Origin: a virus | Virus record (IMG/VR): IMGVR_UViG_3300042391_000653 | Span: 1 to 48,874 of that record | Length of the DNA: 48,874 bases | Strand: one strand, 5' to 3' | Translations under genes and position numbers: made by a program | Notes under the pieces: generated by a model | Told to the model about the DNA's origin: nothing | Seen by the model: only the letters and a program-made list of their open reading frames with translations | The model's database searches: none | Part shown: positions 34,030 through 41,154 of the stretch, piece after piece | Layout of the letters: every line of letters starts with the position of its first letter | Position numbering within the stretch: the stretch's first letter is position 1

Positions 34030-34288
34030 TCCTGTCCTCCAAGTGTGTGTTAAAGCGGTTCTCTAAACGGTTTTGATCCTCACGAAGATACTTTACATCT
34101 ACTTTTACTTCAGTAACGCTCGTGTGGGTATCAACAATCTTATCAGACAACTGATCTAACTTATGTTGAACGATGGCGTGATCCTTGGCATTACTCCTAG
34201 TAAATTGAGTAATCAAAGCAATTAAGATGCCACCAACTGCGGTAACTACTGAGGCTTGTACAACTTCTGATACGCCGAATGCAAACAT
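34010..34288 (-). CDS. Membrane-anchored coiled-coil protein, holin partner
   Basis: 92 residues. An N-terminal transmembrane helix (VVQASVVTAVGGILIALITQ) is followed by a long coiled coil (HAIVQHKLDQLSDKIVD, VKVDVKYLREDQNRLENRF). Such one-helix plus coiled-coil proteins sit beside holins in actinophages and may regulate lysis timing. It ends inside the next gene. There is no strong Shine-Dalgarno; the start lies three bases after the previous stop. Confidence 0.65.
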   Translation of the reverse strand: MFAFGVSEVVQASVVTAVGGILIALITQFTRSNAKDHAIVQHKLDQLSDKIVDTHTSVTEVKVDVKYLREDQNRLENRFNTHLEDRNEKPNR

Positions 34289-34291
34289 GAC

Positions 34292-34450
34292 TTAACGGGA
34301 AACGGTGAGTGTCACAGACCACGAGTTGGGTCCAACTGGGTAGGTACTCATCACTACGACATTCCGCCAACCCTCAGCCTTGGCTCGGCGCATCGCAATA
34401 GAGCGCACATCGCCAATATATGGGGTATTAATGTCGTAGGTGATGATCAT
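34292..34450 (-). CDS. Small protein (52 residues)
   Basis: ATG at 34450, TAA at 34294-34292. Reads MIITYDINTPYIGDVRSIAM, then a basic helix and VVVMSTYPVGPNSWSVTLTV. The alternation suggests a small alpha/beta fold. No Shine-Dalgarno is visible and an inverted repeat (34456-34480) lies directly upstream, so expression may be controlled by it. Protein-like sequence and packing with its neighbour support it. Confidence 0.55.
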   Translation of the reverse strand: MIITYDINTPYIGDVRSIAMRRAKAEGWRNVVVMSTYPVGPNSWSVTLTVSR

Positions 34451-34455
34451 AAGTT

Positions 34456-34480
34456 ATAGCAGGTCAGTATAACCTGTTAT
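34456..34480. promoter_or_regulatory. Inverted repeat, nine-base arms
   Basis: ATAGCAGGT and ACCTGTTAT, one mismatch, separated by CAGTATA. It lies between the stop of the 79-residue gene and the start of the 52-residue gene. It could be an operator or an RNA hairpin covering the start region. No T-run follows on either strand. Confidence 0.45.
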
Positions 34481-34483
34481 AAA

Positions 34484-34723
34484 TCAGTAAGACCGATGAT
34501 CCCGCAACCATTGATCAGCAGCATCTCCGTAACCCTCAGGGTCACCGTCTACTACTGGTACGGCTCCGTACTGGTCCTGCATTTCAACGGCTTCCTGTTC
34601 GGTAACATTGCGACCAGTGAATGCCTTACGAGCCGATCCGCGACGAGCAGATGAACGCATGTCTTCAACGCCGTGCATCCATACGCGGGCTGTAGTGTCT
34701 TGTCCTCTATGATTCATTACCAT
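34484..34723 (-). CDS. Unknown basic/acidic small protein
   Basis: 79 residues with GGAGG seven bases before the ATG at 34723. The basic N-terminal half (RSSARRGSARKAFTGRN) is followed by an acidic half (VVDGDPEGYGDAADQW). It has its own promoter-like sequence (34754-34759). No motif is recognised. Similar charge layout to the 143-residue gene at 41331. Confidence 0.55.
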   Translation of the reverse strand: MVMNHRGQDTTARVWMHGVEDMRSSARRGSARKAFTGRNVTEQEAVEMQDQYGAVPVVDGDPEGYGDAADQWLRDHRSY

Positions 34724-34753
34724 TATAAAACCTCCGTGTTTCGGTATGGTTTT

Positions 34754-34759
34754 ATTTTA
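34754..34759 (-). promoter_or_regulatory. -10-like element TAAAAT
   Basis: On the minus strand GTGTAAAAT lies about 30 bases before the 79-residue gene. The same GTGTAAAAT precedes the 86-residue gene at 42515, and ATGTAAAAT precedes the gene at 41130. No matching -35 was identified. Confidence 0.35.
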
Positions 34760-34771
34760 CACGATATATCA

Positions 34772-35335
34772 CTACCGTGGGTTAAACATAAATGAACCAG
34801 TATCGCCAATACCCGCTCGTTCAGCAAATACTGGTGAAGTTCGCCGTATGCCTGGTACAGGTACTAATCCTTGTATTGGTTTTGATGTTTGCCTTGGTCG
34901 GGGTGTCCAAAGACCTGGCTGGCTTGGGGTGTGGATAATAGAAGTTGGATCATCCTCAGTACCAGCCTGCCCTGCTCTTAGGATAAGACGATGTGCCCGT
35001 GACATTTCTGTAGATGAGGGCATAGCAATTGGGTGACCCATAAGAAATGTATTTCGTGATTTTTGTCCAGTAGTGGAGTTCCAATGATCCGCTAACTGAG
35101 TTGCATCTATCCTAATACGGGGAAACTCAACAGAAGAACGAGAAACTGATCCAAAATACCGATGCTCACCTGTATCGTCTTTGGCTAATACTGAGAATAA
35201 TGGCGAACCATGTTCCTTCATGTATTTAACTCCAGATGAGCCAGAGTCTTTATGAACTTGAACCTCAGAACCAGCGTGAGTATTGACTACTTCATCCCAA
35301 TCAATAATACGCTTTGGTATTTTTCTCTTAGCCAT
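34772..35335 (-). CDS. Unknown phage protein (187 residues)
   Basis: GGAGG four bases before the ATG, part of a hairpin. The basic start (KRKIPKRIIDWDEVV) is followed by a beta-rich part (SPLFSVLAKDDTGEHRYFG) and a helical part (MGHPIAMPSSTEMSRAHRLI) that recalls HPILMADSVASRVNAIQ in the 464-residue protein near the terminase. The C-terminus is Pro/Gly-rich and basic. Function unknown. The N-terminal LAKDDTG element resembles the LAHDKDG element of the paralog family, suggesting a distant relation. Confidence 0.55.
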   Translation of the reverse strand: MAKRKIPKRIIDWDEVVNTHAGSEVQVHKDSGSSGVKYMKEHGSPLFSVLAKDDTGEHRYFGSVSRSSVEFPRIRIDATQLADHWNSTTGQKSRNTFLMGHPIAMPSSTEMSRAHRLILRAGQAGTEDDPTSIIHTPSQPGLWTPRPRQTSKPIQGLVPVPGIRRTSPVFAERAGIGDTGSFMFNPR

Positions 35336-35339
35336 ATAG

Positions 35340-35357
35340 CCTCCAATACTTTGGAGG
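35340..35357 (-). promoter_or_regulatory. Hairpin sequestering a Shine-Dalgarno
   Basis: CCTCCAA pairs perfectly with TTGGAGG around AGTA on the minus strand. The GGAGG is the ribosome site of the gene starting at 35335, so its own anti-site is built in. It may also act as a terminator for the gene ending at 35363, but no T-run follows. Confidence 0.5.
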
Positions 35358-35362
35358 TTATT

Positions 35363-35629
35363 CTACCAGTCAAGAGGCATAACGACAATTGGAGTATTTT
35401 CTCCGACCCAAGCGCCAAGGATATTAAATTCAACGAACTCCACGGCGTCTTCAAAGTCCATATTGTCACGCTCTGTCAGGATTGCAATAATCTTTTCCCA
35501 ACTATAAACAGCGAGCACAGGCTCATTGATTCTTTGTGATGTGCCAATAATGGCATCATCCAGACCATCCAGTAATAGCAGGTCGTCATGGATACTTGCG
35601 AGATGTTCGCGGATAAGGTTAGAACTCAT
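35363..35629 (-). CDS. Conserved phage protein (88 residues)
   Basis: AGGAG eight bases upstream of the ATG. The C-terminal segment ILTERDNMDFEDAVEFVEFN and ILGAWVGENTPIVV is a pattern of a widely distributed small phage protein family with no known function. The N-terminal half is helical and acidic. Upstream lies an A/T-rich stretch with repeated AAAAAGTAA, probably a promoter. Confidence 0.65.
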   Translation of the reverse strand: MSSNLIREHLASIHDDLLLLDGLDDAIIGTSQRINEPVLAVYSWEKIIAILTERDNMDFEDAVEFVEFNILGAWVGENTPIVVMPLDW

Positions 35630-35680
35630 GTGATTCTCCTAATTGTGTAGTTTTTTCTTATATTACTTTTTAGTTACTTT

Positions 35681-36232
35681 TTATATAAAAGATGGACCGT
35701 TAATTCCAGTCACTTTTAAGTGTTCCTCCGGATTGTAGATGGTGACATCTGCGTCTGGACTCCACGCGGCGATACTATCGCGGTTGCCATGATAACCCCA
35801 ACTTGAGAGTGTGTCAGCAACATTTTCAGTGTTCTTATTAGATTTTGCCCAGTTATGGACTGCCTGATGACCCTTACCATAATGGCTCATGTCAAAGTGA
35901 CCACCGTGGTCATCTAACCATTCTTCAGGATCAGATTTACCATAGTCATGGTAATCATTCAGCGCCTGAGTAACTTGACGCTGACTCTCTAGGTGTGGGT
36001 CGTCATTAATGTCCCCATAAATACGCAATGCACGAGTTGGCTGTGTCGTGACAACATGATCACCCCATGCACGGGCATCAACCTCACGGGTAGTCATGTA
36101 TGCGCCAGGAATACCTGCGATTACATCATCACCTGAGGGTGATATACCGTGCTGAAGGATGCTCTTTACATTGTGTCCGCTGGTTCCATGGAATAGCGTT
36201 TGGTCTTTATTAATGTACTCGTGAGCAGGCAT
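35681..36232 (-). CDS. ADP-ribosyltransferase-like protein
   Basis: 183 residues. The order of motifs is that of ART-fold enzymes: TLFHGTSGHNVKSILQHGI (H15, G16, T17), GAYMTTREVDARAWG (Y45, T47, A53) and a late GYHGNRD with VTIYNPEEHLKV (possible E at about 172). The family transfers ADP-ribose from NAD to a target; phages such as T4 use them (Alt, ModA) to modify host RNA polymerase and others. Here it follows a holin-like gene (TAATG overlap) within the accessory block. The catalytic third residue is uncertain. A virion-injected effector is one possibility. Confidence 0.6.
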   Translation of the reverse strand: MPAHEYINKDQTLFHGTSGHNVKSILQHGISPSGDDVIAGIPGAYMTTREVDARAWGDHVVTTQPTRALRIYGDINDDPHLESQRQVTQALNDYHDYGKSDPEEWLDDHGGHFDMSHYGKGHQAVHNWAKSNKNTENVADTLSSWGYHGNRDSIAAWSPDADVTIYNPEEHLKVTGINGPSFI

Positions 36233-36477
36233 TACTCCGTCTTTTCAATTTTGTCAAACACTGAGTTGATCTCTCCAGCGTCTAACTTACCATCATCAAT
36301 GTATGCCCGCGCAAGTCCTTCAATAACTGTGGACATACCACCGATACCAGCCATGAGGCAGGCTTTCCATAATGGTACACCTGCGATAGCGCCCGCTCCA
36401 ACCACACCAAGTGCTGAGGCGGCAAATACTGCCAGAATCCGCATGCTGATGGCTTTAATGTTTGTAATATCGTTCAT
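36232..36477 (-). CDS. Holin-like membrane protein
   Basis: 81 residues. Two hydrophobic helices (RILAVFAASALGVVGAGAIA, LWKACLMAGIGGMSTVIEGL) are followed by RAYIDDGKLDAGEINSVFD. This short acidic DxxDGKLxxxEI tail is typical of actinophage holins. It starts in the stop of the preceding gene (TAATG). It lies in the same operon as the endolysin, about 12 kb ahead. Confidence 0.65.
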   Translation of the reverse strand: MNDITNIKAISMRILAVFAASALGVVGAGAIAGVPLWKACLMAGIGGMSTVIEGLARAYIDDGKLDAGEINSVFDKIEKTE

Positions 36478-37157
36478 TATTGGTCCTCTCCAAACAATGA
36501 TTGCTGTCCCTCAATCGGTTGACCGCGCTTAGTCTTAGGCGCTTTCTCTTCCTTACCGCGTCGTACACGACCCACCAATGTGTTACGCGCCTCACGAACA
36601 ACATCGGGGTGAATTGCTTCTACCCCTTCGTTTCCGTCATACTCGTGCATGTAGTTGCTAAAAAGAGGCATGACTCGCCCTGGTGGTACCGTTGCTCGCT
36701 TTGGCACATCGCGTTTGTCAACAACACCAAACTTTGCAAGATGGCGGACAACTCTGTGGCTGTCCCGTGTCAGAGAATGGTCAGGGATTAACGGCAAACC
36801 AGCCTCAGTGGCATCCTGGTGGGCAAGAGCCATGAGACTCATTGCCGTGGTGTTATTACCACCCATAGTTCCAGCCATCATGGACAATTTACGGTGTGCT
36901 GGTTTACCATAGTTAGCGAATAGACGACCTTGACGGACAGTCTCTGCATTTCTATTTTTATTGTAATCCTTGGGGTAGTAAATTTTGTCTGTTGATTCTT
37001 CTTTAGTCCACTGGGTGTCATCGTGGTGTTCTACTTGAACTAACCCCAAATCTCGCTTACTATGTGGGTCAAACGCAAAATAGGTAGTTTTTGCGGGTGA
37101 ACGCCTACCACCTGAATCTTGGGCTGGTGTATGGAATCTACGGTATTCAATCGGCAT
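36477..37157 (-). CDS. Divergent member of the five-paralog family
   Basis: 226 residues. Its middle (RQGRLFANYGKPAHRKLSMM, TTAMSLMALAHQDAT, LPLIPDHSLTRDSHRVVRHL, AKFGVVDKRDVP) aligns with the central module of the four tandem paralogs upstream. The N-terminus has the YFAFDPHSK counterpart of YLAHDKDGK. It ends in GQQSLFGEDQ, a QxxLF-type peptide. A -10-like TACAAT sits seven bases before the ATG and only a weak AGG lies between. Function unknown. Confidence 0.6.
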   Translation of the reverse strand: MPIEYRRFHTPAQDSGGRRSPAKTTYFAFDPHSKRDLGLVQVEHHDDTQWTKEESTDKIYYPKDYNKNRNAETVRQGRLFANYGKPAHRKLSMMAGTMGGNNTTAMSLMALAHQDATEAGLPLIPDHSLTRDSHRVVRHLAKFGVVDKRDVPKRATVPPGRVMPLFSNYMHEYDGNEGVEAIHPDVVREARNTLVGRVRRGKEEKAPKTKRGQPIEGQQSLFGEDQ

Positions 37158-37187
37158 ACGCCTAATTGTACTATATGTAGATACTTC

Positions 37188-37946
37188 CTATTTTTTAAGG
37201 ATTACCCAAAACTCAAATGTATGCGGTGTAGTTGGGTACATTGTCTCAATAGAAAAGTTAATTAATCCAAGATCGCGCAAATCATGAATAATGTCGGTAA
37301 AACTTTCTGGAGTAAAATACCACGCATGGTCGTTACGGAGTTCACCGTTTAAAGCCTCATATTCTTCCATTGCCTGCTTTAAGCGTTCAATACGACCTAC
37401 ACCAGGAAAAATAGGATTATCAGTAAATAACCCATGGTTACCAGTCCAATGTGACCCAGGATCGTTGTGAGTCATGTATAGGCGGGATTCCAGCAGGGAT
37501 GACGGTGAATGCCATTTACGCTTCTCTAGGTGGGCAGAAAGGATATCAGTAATGCGAGACTGATTCATAAAGTGATCAAAGCAGTAGCGATAGTCGGGGA
37601 CTAATGCAAAGTACCTACCGCCGTCATTAAGTAACTTTTCTACCTGCTGTAGGTGACTAACGAAGTCAGGCTGGTGCTCAATCACATGACTACTCAAGAC
37701 GCTATCAAATGTCTCGTTTACAACCGATAAATCAGTTGGTTCAGCGACCCAATGAATGTGGGGGATACCCTGCGTAGTAATACCCACCAACCCAGCCTGT
37801 TCATGTAACTCTTCTGTAGAGTACACATCCACATACTTGACATGTGCTCCATGTAACAGCGGGCTGTTGAATGGGCCAATCTCCAAAGCGCTTTGTTGTG
37901 GGACTAGTGCGGCGAATTCACCGCGGTGAGTAACTTGTTGTGTCAT
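37188..37946 (-). CDS. SAM-dependent methyltransferase
   Basis: 252 residues from ATG at 37946 (a GTG two codons upstream is possible). The SAM-binding motif I is SALEIGPFNSPL, followed by the acidic strand VKYVDVYSTEELHEQAG, then FDSVLSSHVIEHQPD and LLNDGGRYFALVPDYRY. These are hallmarks of class I methyltransferases of the type found in glycan and surface polymer biosynthesis. The target is not evident. Upstream there is no Shine-Dalgarno and only a poor TATTGT, so it may be read through from the paralog operon. Confidence 0.8.
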   Translation of the reverse strand: MTQQVTHRGEFAALVPQQSALEIGPFNSPLLHGAHVKYVDVYSTEELHEQAGLVGITTQGIPHIHWVAEPTDLSVVNETFDSVLSSHVIEHQPDFVSHLQQVEKLLNDGGRYFALVPDYRYCFDHFMNQSRITDILSAHLEKRKWHSPSSLLESRLYMTHNDPGSHWTGNHGLFTDNPIFPGVGRIERLKQAMEEYEALNGELRNDHAWYFTPESFTDIIHDLRDLGLINFSIETMYPTTPHTFEFWVILKK

Positions 37947-37962
37947 ACACAAACAATAGCAG

Positions 37963-38694
37963 TTATTCGTCCCACAGGCTCAGTTGTGTATGTTGTTTAC
38001 CCTTTTTAGAACTTCCGAGTAGGTCTCGTATACGGGTACGAGCGGCGGGTACTCGGGAAGATAAATCCTCTAAAGCATCCGATCCATGTGTATAAGCACC
38101 CATATGTCTATTAGCCAATACTGATCCACTGTTCCAAAATGTGTGACTATTCATCACATCTCCTGCGGTTCTACCTTTTGGCATATCCTCAGAAGGAATA
38201 TGACCCTCTGCGTGTAAACGGTCAACTAGGGCACCGCTATGGGCAGACAGGTTTTTATCTGGTACCACATTTTTACCAATAGCCTCAGTAGAAGCATTAT
38301 TAGCAATACCAATTAAATTCATAGCAGAAGTCTTACCAGCAAGGCTGTTCTCTGAATACAGTCCAGTTACTACTCTTTTTGCAGGAACATTCCTGTGACC
38401 AAACATAACTAACTGCTCACCAGGCTCTGCATAACGAGTGTAAGGAGTGATATCCAAATTACTTTCATTAACTGGAGTGTCCGTATGCGTCATTTCATCA
38501 TCCACCACAGGTTTTCCTGTGTGGAAGTTGCTTTCTTGGGTGGCACTAACCTCTGGATGATGTTGTACAACTAATCTTGAGATAGCATCACCATCTTTAT
38601 TGTGTGCTAAGTACTCCAAATATGCATCATCAGGATTACTTTCTTTATCTGATACATCATATTCTCTATTTACAACGCGCGAATACCTAGTCAT
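37963..38694 (-). CDS. Paralog family member ending QLSLWDE
   Basis: 243 residues. Modules in order: TRYSRVVNREYDVSD at the start, YLEYLAHNKDGDAI, PGEQLVMFGHRNVPAKRVV, the helical core NSLAGKTSAMNLIGIANNAS with KNLSAHSGALVDRLHAEGHI, and VPAARTRIRDLLG. The C-terminus is QLSLWDE. It is the last of four tandem copies linked by ATGA overlaps. The lack of the EGFE ending fits the absence of a closely following coupled gene. Function unknown. Confidence 0.65.
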   Translation of the reverse strand: MTRYSRVVNREYDVSDKESNPDDAYLEYLAHNKDGDAISRLVVQHHPEVSATQESNFHTGKPVVDDEMTHTDTPVNESNLDITPYTRYAEPGEQLVMFGHRNVPAKRVVTGLYSENSLAGKTSAMNLIGIANNASTEAIGKNVVPDKNLSAHSGALVDRLHAEGHIPSEDMPKGRTAGDVMNSHTFWNSGSVLANRHMGAYTHGSDALEDLSSRVPAARTRIRDLLGSSKKGKQHTQLSLWDE

Positions 38695-39443
38695 TCAAAC
38701 CCCTCTAACTGGAGTTGTTCAGATTTAGGCTCTGCATTAAGATTTGGTGCAGATCGCCCCATCGCTTGACGAATACGAGCCTTTGCATGAGGCAATCGTG
38801 AGTTTAAGTCTTGGCTCGGGGTCTGGTTACTGTGGGGATAACGATCAAGTTTGTTTTCTGCATAATTAAAAGTAATACCGTTATCAAATACCCTTCCTGG
38901 CATATCCTCAGCAGAAATAGCACCAGATTTATGTAACTTATCAACTAATGACTTACTACGCGTAGAAAGATTGCTAGATGGTTGTAAAGACCTACCAGTT
39001 GTAGTTGTAGAGGCAATATCAGCCATACCCACCAAGTTCATAGCGGCTGTCTTACCAGACAAACTGTCACGAGCGTATAACTCATGCACCTGAGATCGTG
39101 CTGGTCTGTGGTAAGTTCCAAACATTACTAATTGCTCCCCTGACTGAGCGGGGCGAGTTAAACCATCTTGCCAATCAAGGGCAGTATCATCATGTGCCCT
39201 CTGACCATCAGCAATTGGTGTAGTTTCGGCTAATCCTGTGTTTGCATTACGACCATAGATATCCATGGCTGTACTGGTATGACCTGGGTCATGTGCAATA
39301 ACAGCCATGGCAATGGCTTTACCAGACTTGTCATGTGCGAAGTACTGATCCATCCCACCATAACTATCACCCTGTGGCACATAGTCGGATGATCTACCCT
39401 GCTCTTTATCACTGGGTGGTACATAACGAGAATAGCGAGTCAT
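38691..39443 (-). CDS. Paralog family member ending QLQLEGFE
   Basis: 250 residues. TRYSRYVPPSDKEQG, YFAHDKSGKAIAMAV, GEQLVMFGTYHRPARSQV, DSLSGKTAAMNLVGMADIAS, NLSTRSKSLVDKLHKSGAIS, LPHAKARIRQAMGRS and the C-terminus EQLQLEGFE match the other copies. The coding of EGFE carries AGAGGGG, the ribosome site of the next gene. No enzymatic motif is seen. Confidence 0.65.
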   Translation of the reverse strand: MTRYSRYVPPSDKEQGRSSDYVPQGDSYGGMDQYFAHDKSGKAIAMAVIAHDPGHTSTAMDIYGRNANTGLAETTPIADGQRAHDDTALDWQDGLTRPAQSGEQLVMFGTYHRPARSQVHELYARDSLSGKTAAMNLVGMADIASTTTTGRSLQPSSNLSTRSKSLVDKLHKSGAISAEDMPGRVFDNGITFNYAENKLDRYPHSNQTPSQDLNSRLPHAKARIRQAMGRSAPNLNAEPKSEQLQLEGFE

Positions 39444-40222
39444 TCAAAGCCCTCTAACTGGAGTTGCTCATTCTTAGTCTTAGTCTTAGGACCTTTACCC
39501 ATTACCTCACGAATATGAGCACGGGCGGCAGGTACTCGTTCTGTTAAATCTTGGTAACCCTCATGCGATCCATAATCTTCATCTTCTAATATTTTATTAG
39601 AATGCCAAAAATCATTTTTATTACTATATTTTGGATCAAATTGGAAAGACTTATCAACCGCACCGGACTCAACTAGCCTATTAACTAATGCACCACTGTG
39701 GCTAGAAAGATCACGAGATGGTTGTAGGTGTCTACCAATTCTGGCTTTACTTGCGATGTCAGCCATGCCTAGAAGTGTCATAGCGGCTGTCTTACCAGCC
39801 ATACTGTCTTTGGAATGCAACAGACTAACTGAACTACGAGGTGGTTCGTAGTTATGCCCAAACATAACTAACTGTTCACCAGACTCAGCGGGTCGCGTAA
39901 AGCCCCTATCCCATCGTGGGGCATTATTACCGTTGTCTGGTGTAATTCCTGAATCATGGGTTCTTTCATTATCAATAATGTCACGGTCAGGGTCTTCCTG
40001 AATATTTCTATATTGATCAGTAGAGTCTGAATATCGTGTACGGGTGGTATCTAAGGATGTGTAACCCTGTACCGACATTCCGGCAATGGCTTTTCCATCT
40101 TTATCATGCGCTAAATATCTATGGGTCCTCTGCTCATGATAATCATGTTCTGGGTCTGGGTTTGAAAAGTCATGCTGAGGATAACCTGGCATACCAGAAA
40201 TAACTCGTGAGTACCTAGTCAT
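39440..40222 (-). CDS. Paralog family member ending QLQLEGFE
   Basis: 260 residues. TRYSRVISGMPGYPQ, YLAHDKDGKAIAGMSV, SGEQLVMFGHNYEPPRSSV, DSMAGKTAAMTLLGMADIAS, DLSSHSGALVNRLVESGAVD, VPAARAHIREVMG and EQLQLEGFE. The variable region between the first and second modules is long and polar. Overlaps both neighbours by four bases. Function unknown. Confidence 0.65.
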   Translation of the reverse strand: MTRYSRVISGMPGYPQHDFSNPDPEHDYHEQRTHRYLAHDKDGKAIAGMSVQGYTSLDTTRTRYSDSTDQYRNIQEDPDRDIIDNERTHDSGITPDNGNNAPRWDRGFTRPAESGEQLVMFGHNYEPPRSSVSLLHSKDSMAGKTAAMTLLGMADIASKARIGRHLQPSRDLSSHSGALVNRLVESGAVDKSFQFDPKYSNKNDFWHSNKILEDEDYGSHEGYQDLTERVPAARAHIREVMGKGPKTKTKNEQLQLEGFE

Positions 40223-41130
40223 TCAAAACCCTCCAGTTGTAACTGTTCGTTCTTAGGCTCAGTATTAAGAGTTGGTACTGAGCGTCCTAAGATTTGGCGA
40301 ATACGAGCCTTTGCATGCGGTAGGCGATGATTAAGGTTAATAAGTTCACCATTGTCAAATTTACTTGTATGTTGGGTATCTAAAACTCGTGCGGCATCAG
40401 AAAAATCCATGTCGTTACCTTGAATTAATTTATCAGGTAAATCTTCCTCAGGAATAGCACCTTTTTTATGTAACTTTTTAACTAAACCTAAACTATGCTC
40501 TGACAAGTTATCATCAGGCATTAAGCCACGACCAAGGGCATCCCTAGATGCATTATCAGCCATACCAAGGATATTCATAGTCGCAAGTTTGCCAGCCGTA
40601 CTATCTCGGGCATATAAACTCGTTATCTGTCTACGAGTAGGCTTATGCTCTATACCAAACATTACTAATTGCTCACCGGGTTTTGCGGGACGAGTGTTAG
40701 TCCCATCATGAAAGTAATCGTCTTTACCAGGAACTGGCTTAGATTTAGCATCTGTGCGTTCTAAATCAACAATAGGTGTTTGCGCTACATGCACAAAATC
40801 ACCAGGTGAAGGCATTGGGCGACCAGGGGGGTTATTTACCACCCTACGGTGAGGAGGGACTAGGTGCTCTAGGTGGTTCGGGGGCTGGCGCACTTGTCTC
40901 GTGGGAGCAGTCATGCGAGTGAATGTCTGACCGTGCGTTTGCGCTACTTGGGCATATACCAGAGAGTTACCATCACGGTCATGTGCCATGTAATCAATAA
41001 TTCTTCTACGGCGATCTGGTATGTCCTCGTTACCGCCTACATAGTCATGAGACAGGGCAGTGTAACTACCGGGAGTATCAGGAGATATGCGCGAATACCT
41101 AATTGCATCTTCTTTTTTGTCTTTTGCCAT
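40219..41130 (-). CDS. First and longest member of the paralog family
   Basis: 303 residues. Modules: IRYSRISPDTPGSYT, YMAHDRDGNSLVYAQV, a Pro/Arg-rich insertion at about 70-125, PGEQLVMFGIEHKPTRRQI, DSTAGKLATMNILGMADNAS, NLSEHSLGLVKKLHKKGAIP, LPHAKARIRQILGRS and EQLQLEGFE. A -10-like TAAAAT (41137-41142) is six bases before the ATG and no Shine-Dalgarno is present, so the operon probably begins leaderless here. Function unknown. Confidence 0.65.
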   Translation of the reverse strand: MAKDKKEDAIRYSRISPDTPGSYTALSHDYVGGNEDIPDRRRRIIDYMAHDRDGNSLVYAQVAQTHGQTFTRMTAPTRQVRQPPNHLEHLVPPHRRVVNNPPGRPMPSPGDFVHVAQTPIVDLERTDAKSKPVPGKDDYFHDGTNTRPAKPGEQLVMFGIEHKPTRRQITSLYARDSTAGKLATMNILGMADNASRDALGRGLMPDDNLSEHSLGLVKKLHKKGAIPEEDLPDKLIQGNDMDFSDAARVLDTQHTSKFDNGELINLNHRLPHAKARIRQILGRSVPTLNTEPKNEQLQLEGFE

Positions 41131-41132
41131 AG

Positions 41133-41154
41133 AACTATTTTACATTAAATAGTT
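41133..41154. promoter_or_regulatory. Inverted repeat over the paralog-operon promoter
   Basis: AACTATTT and AAATAGTT are perfect eight-base arms around TACATT. They overlap a TAAAAT -10-like hexamer (41137-41142, minus strand) six bases before the ATG at 41130, and the TAA of the zinc-ribbon gene. An operator for a repressor or a weak terminator are both possible. Confidence 0.5.
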
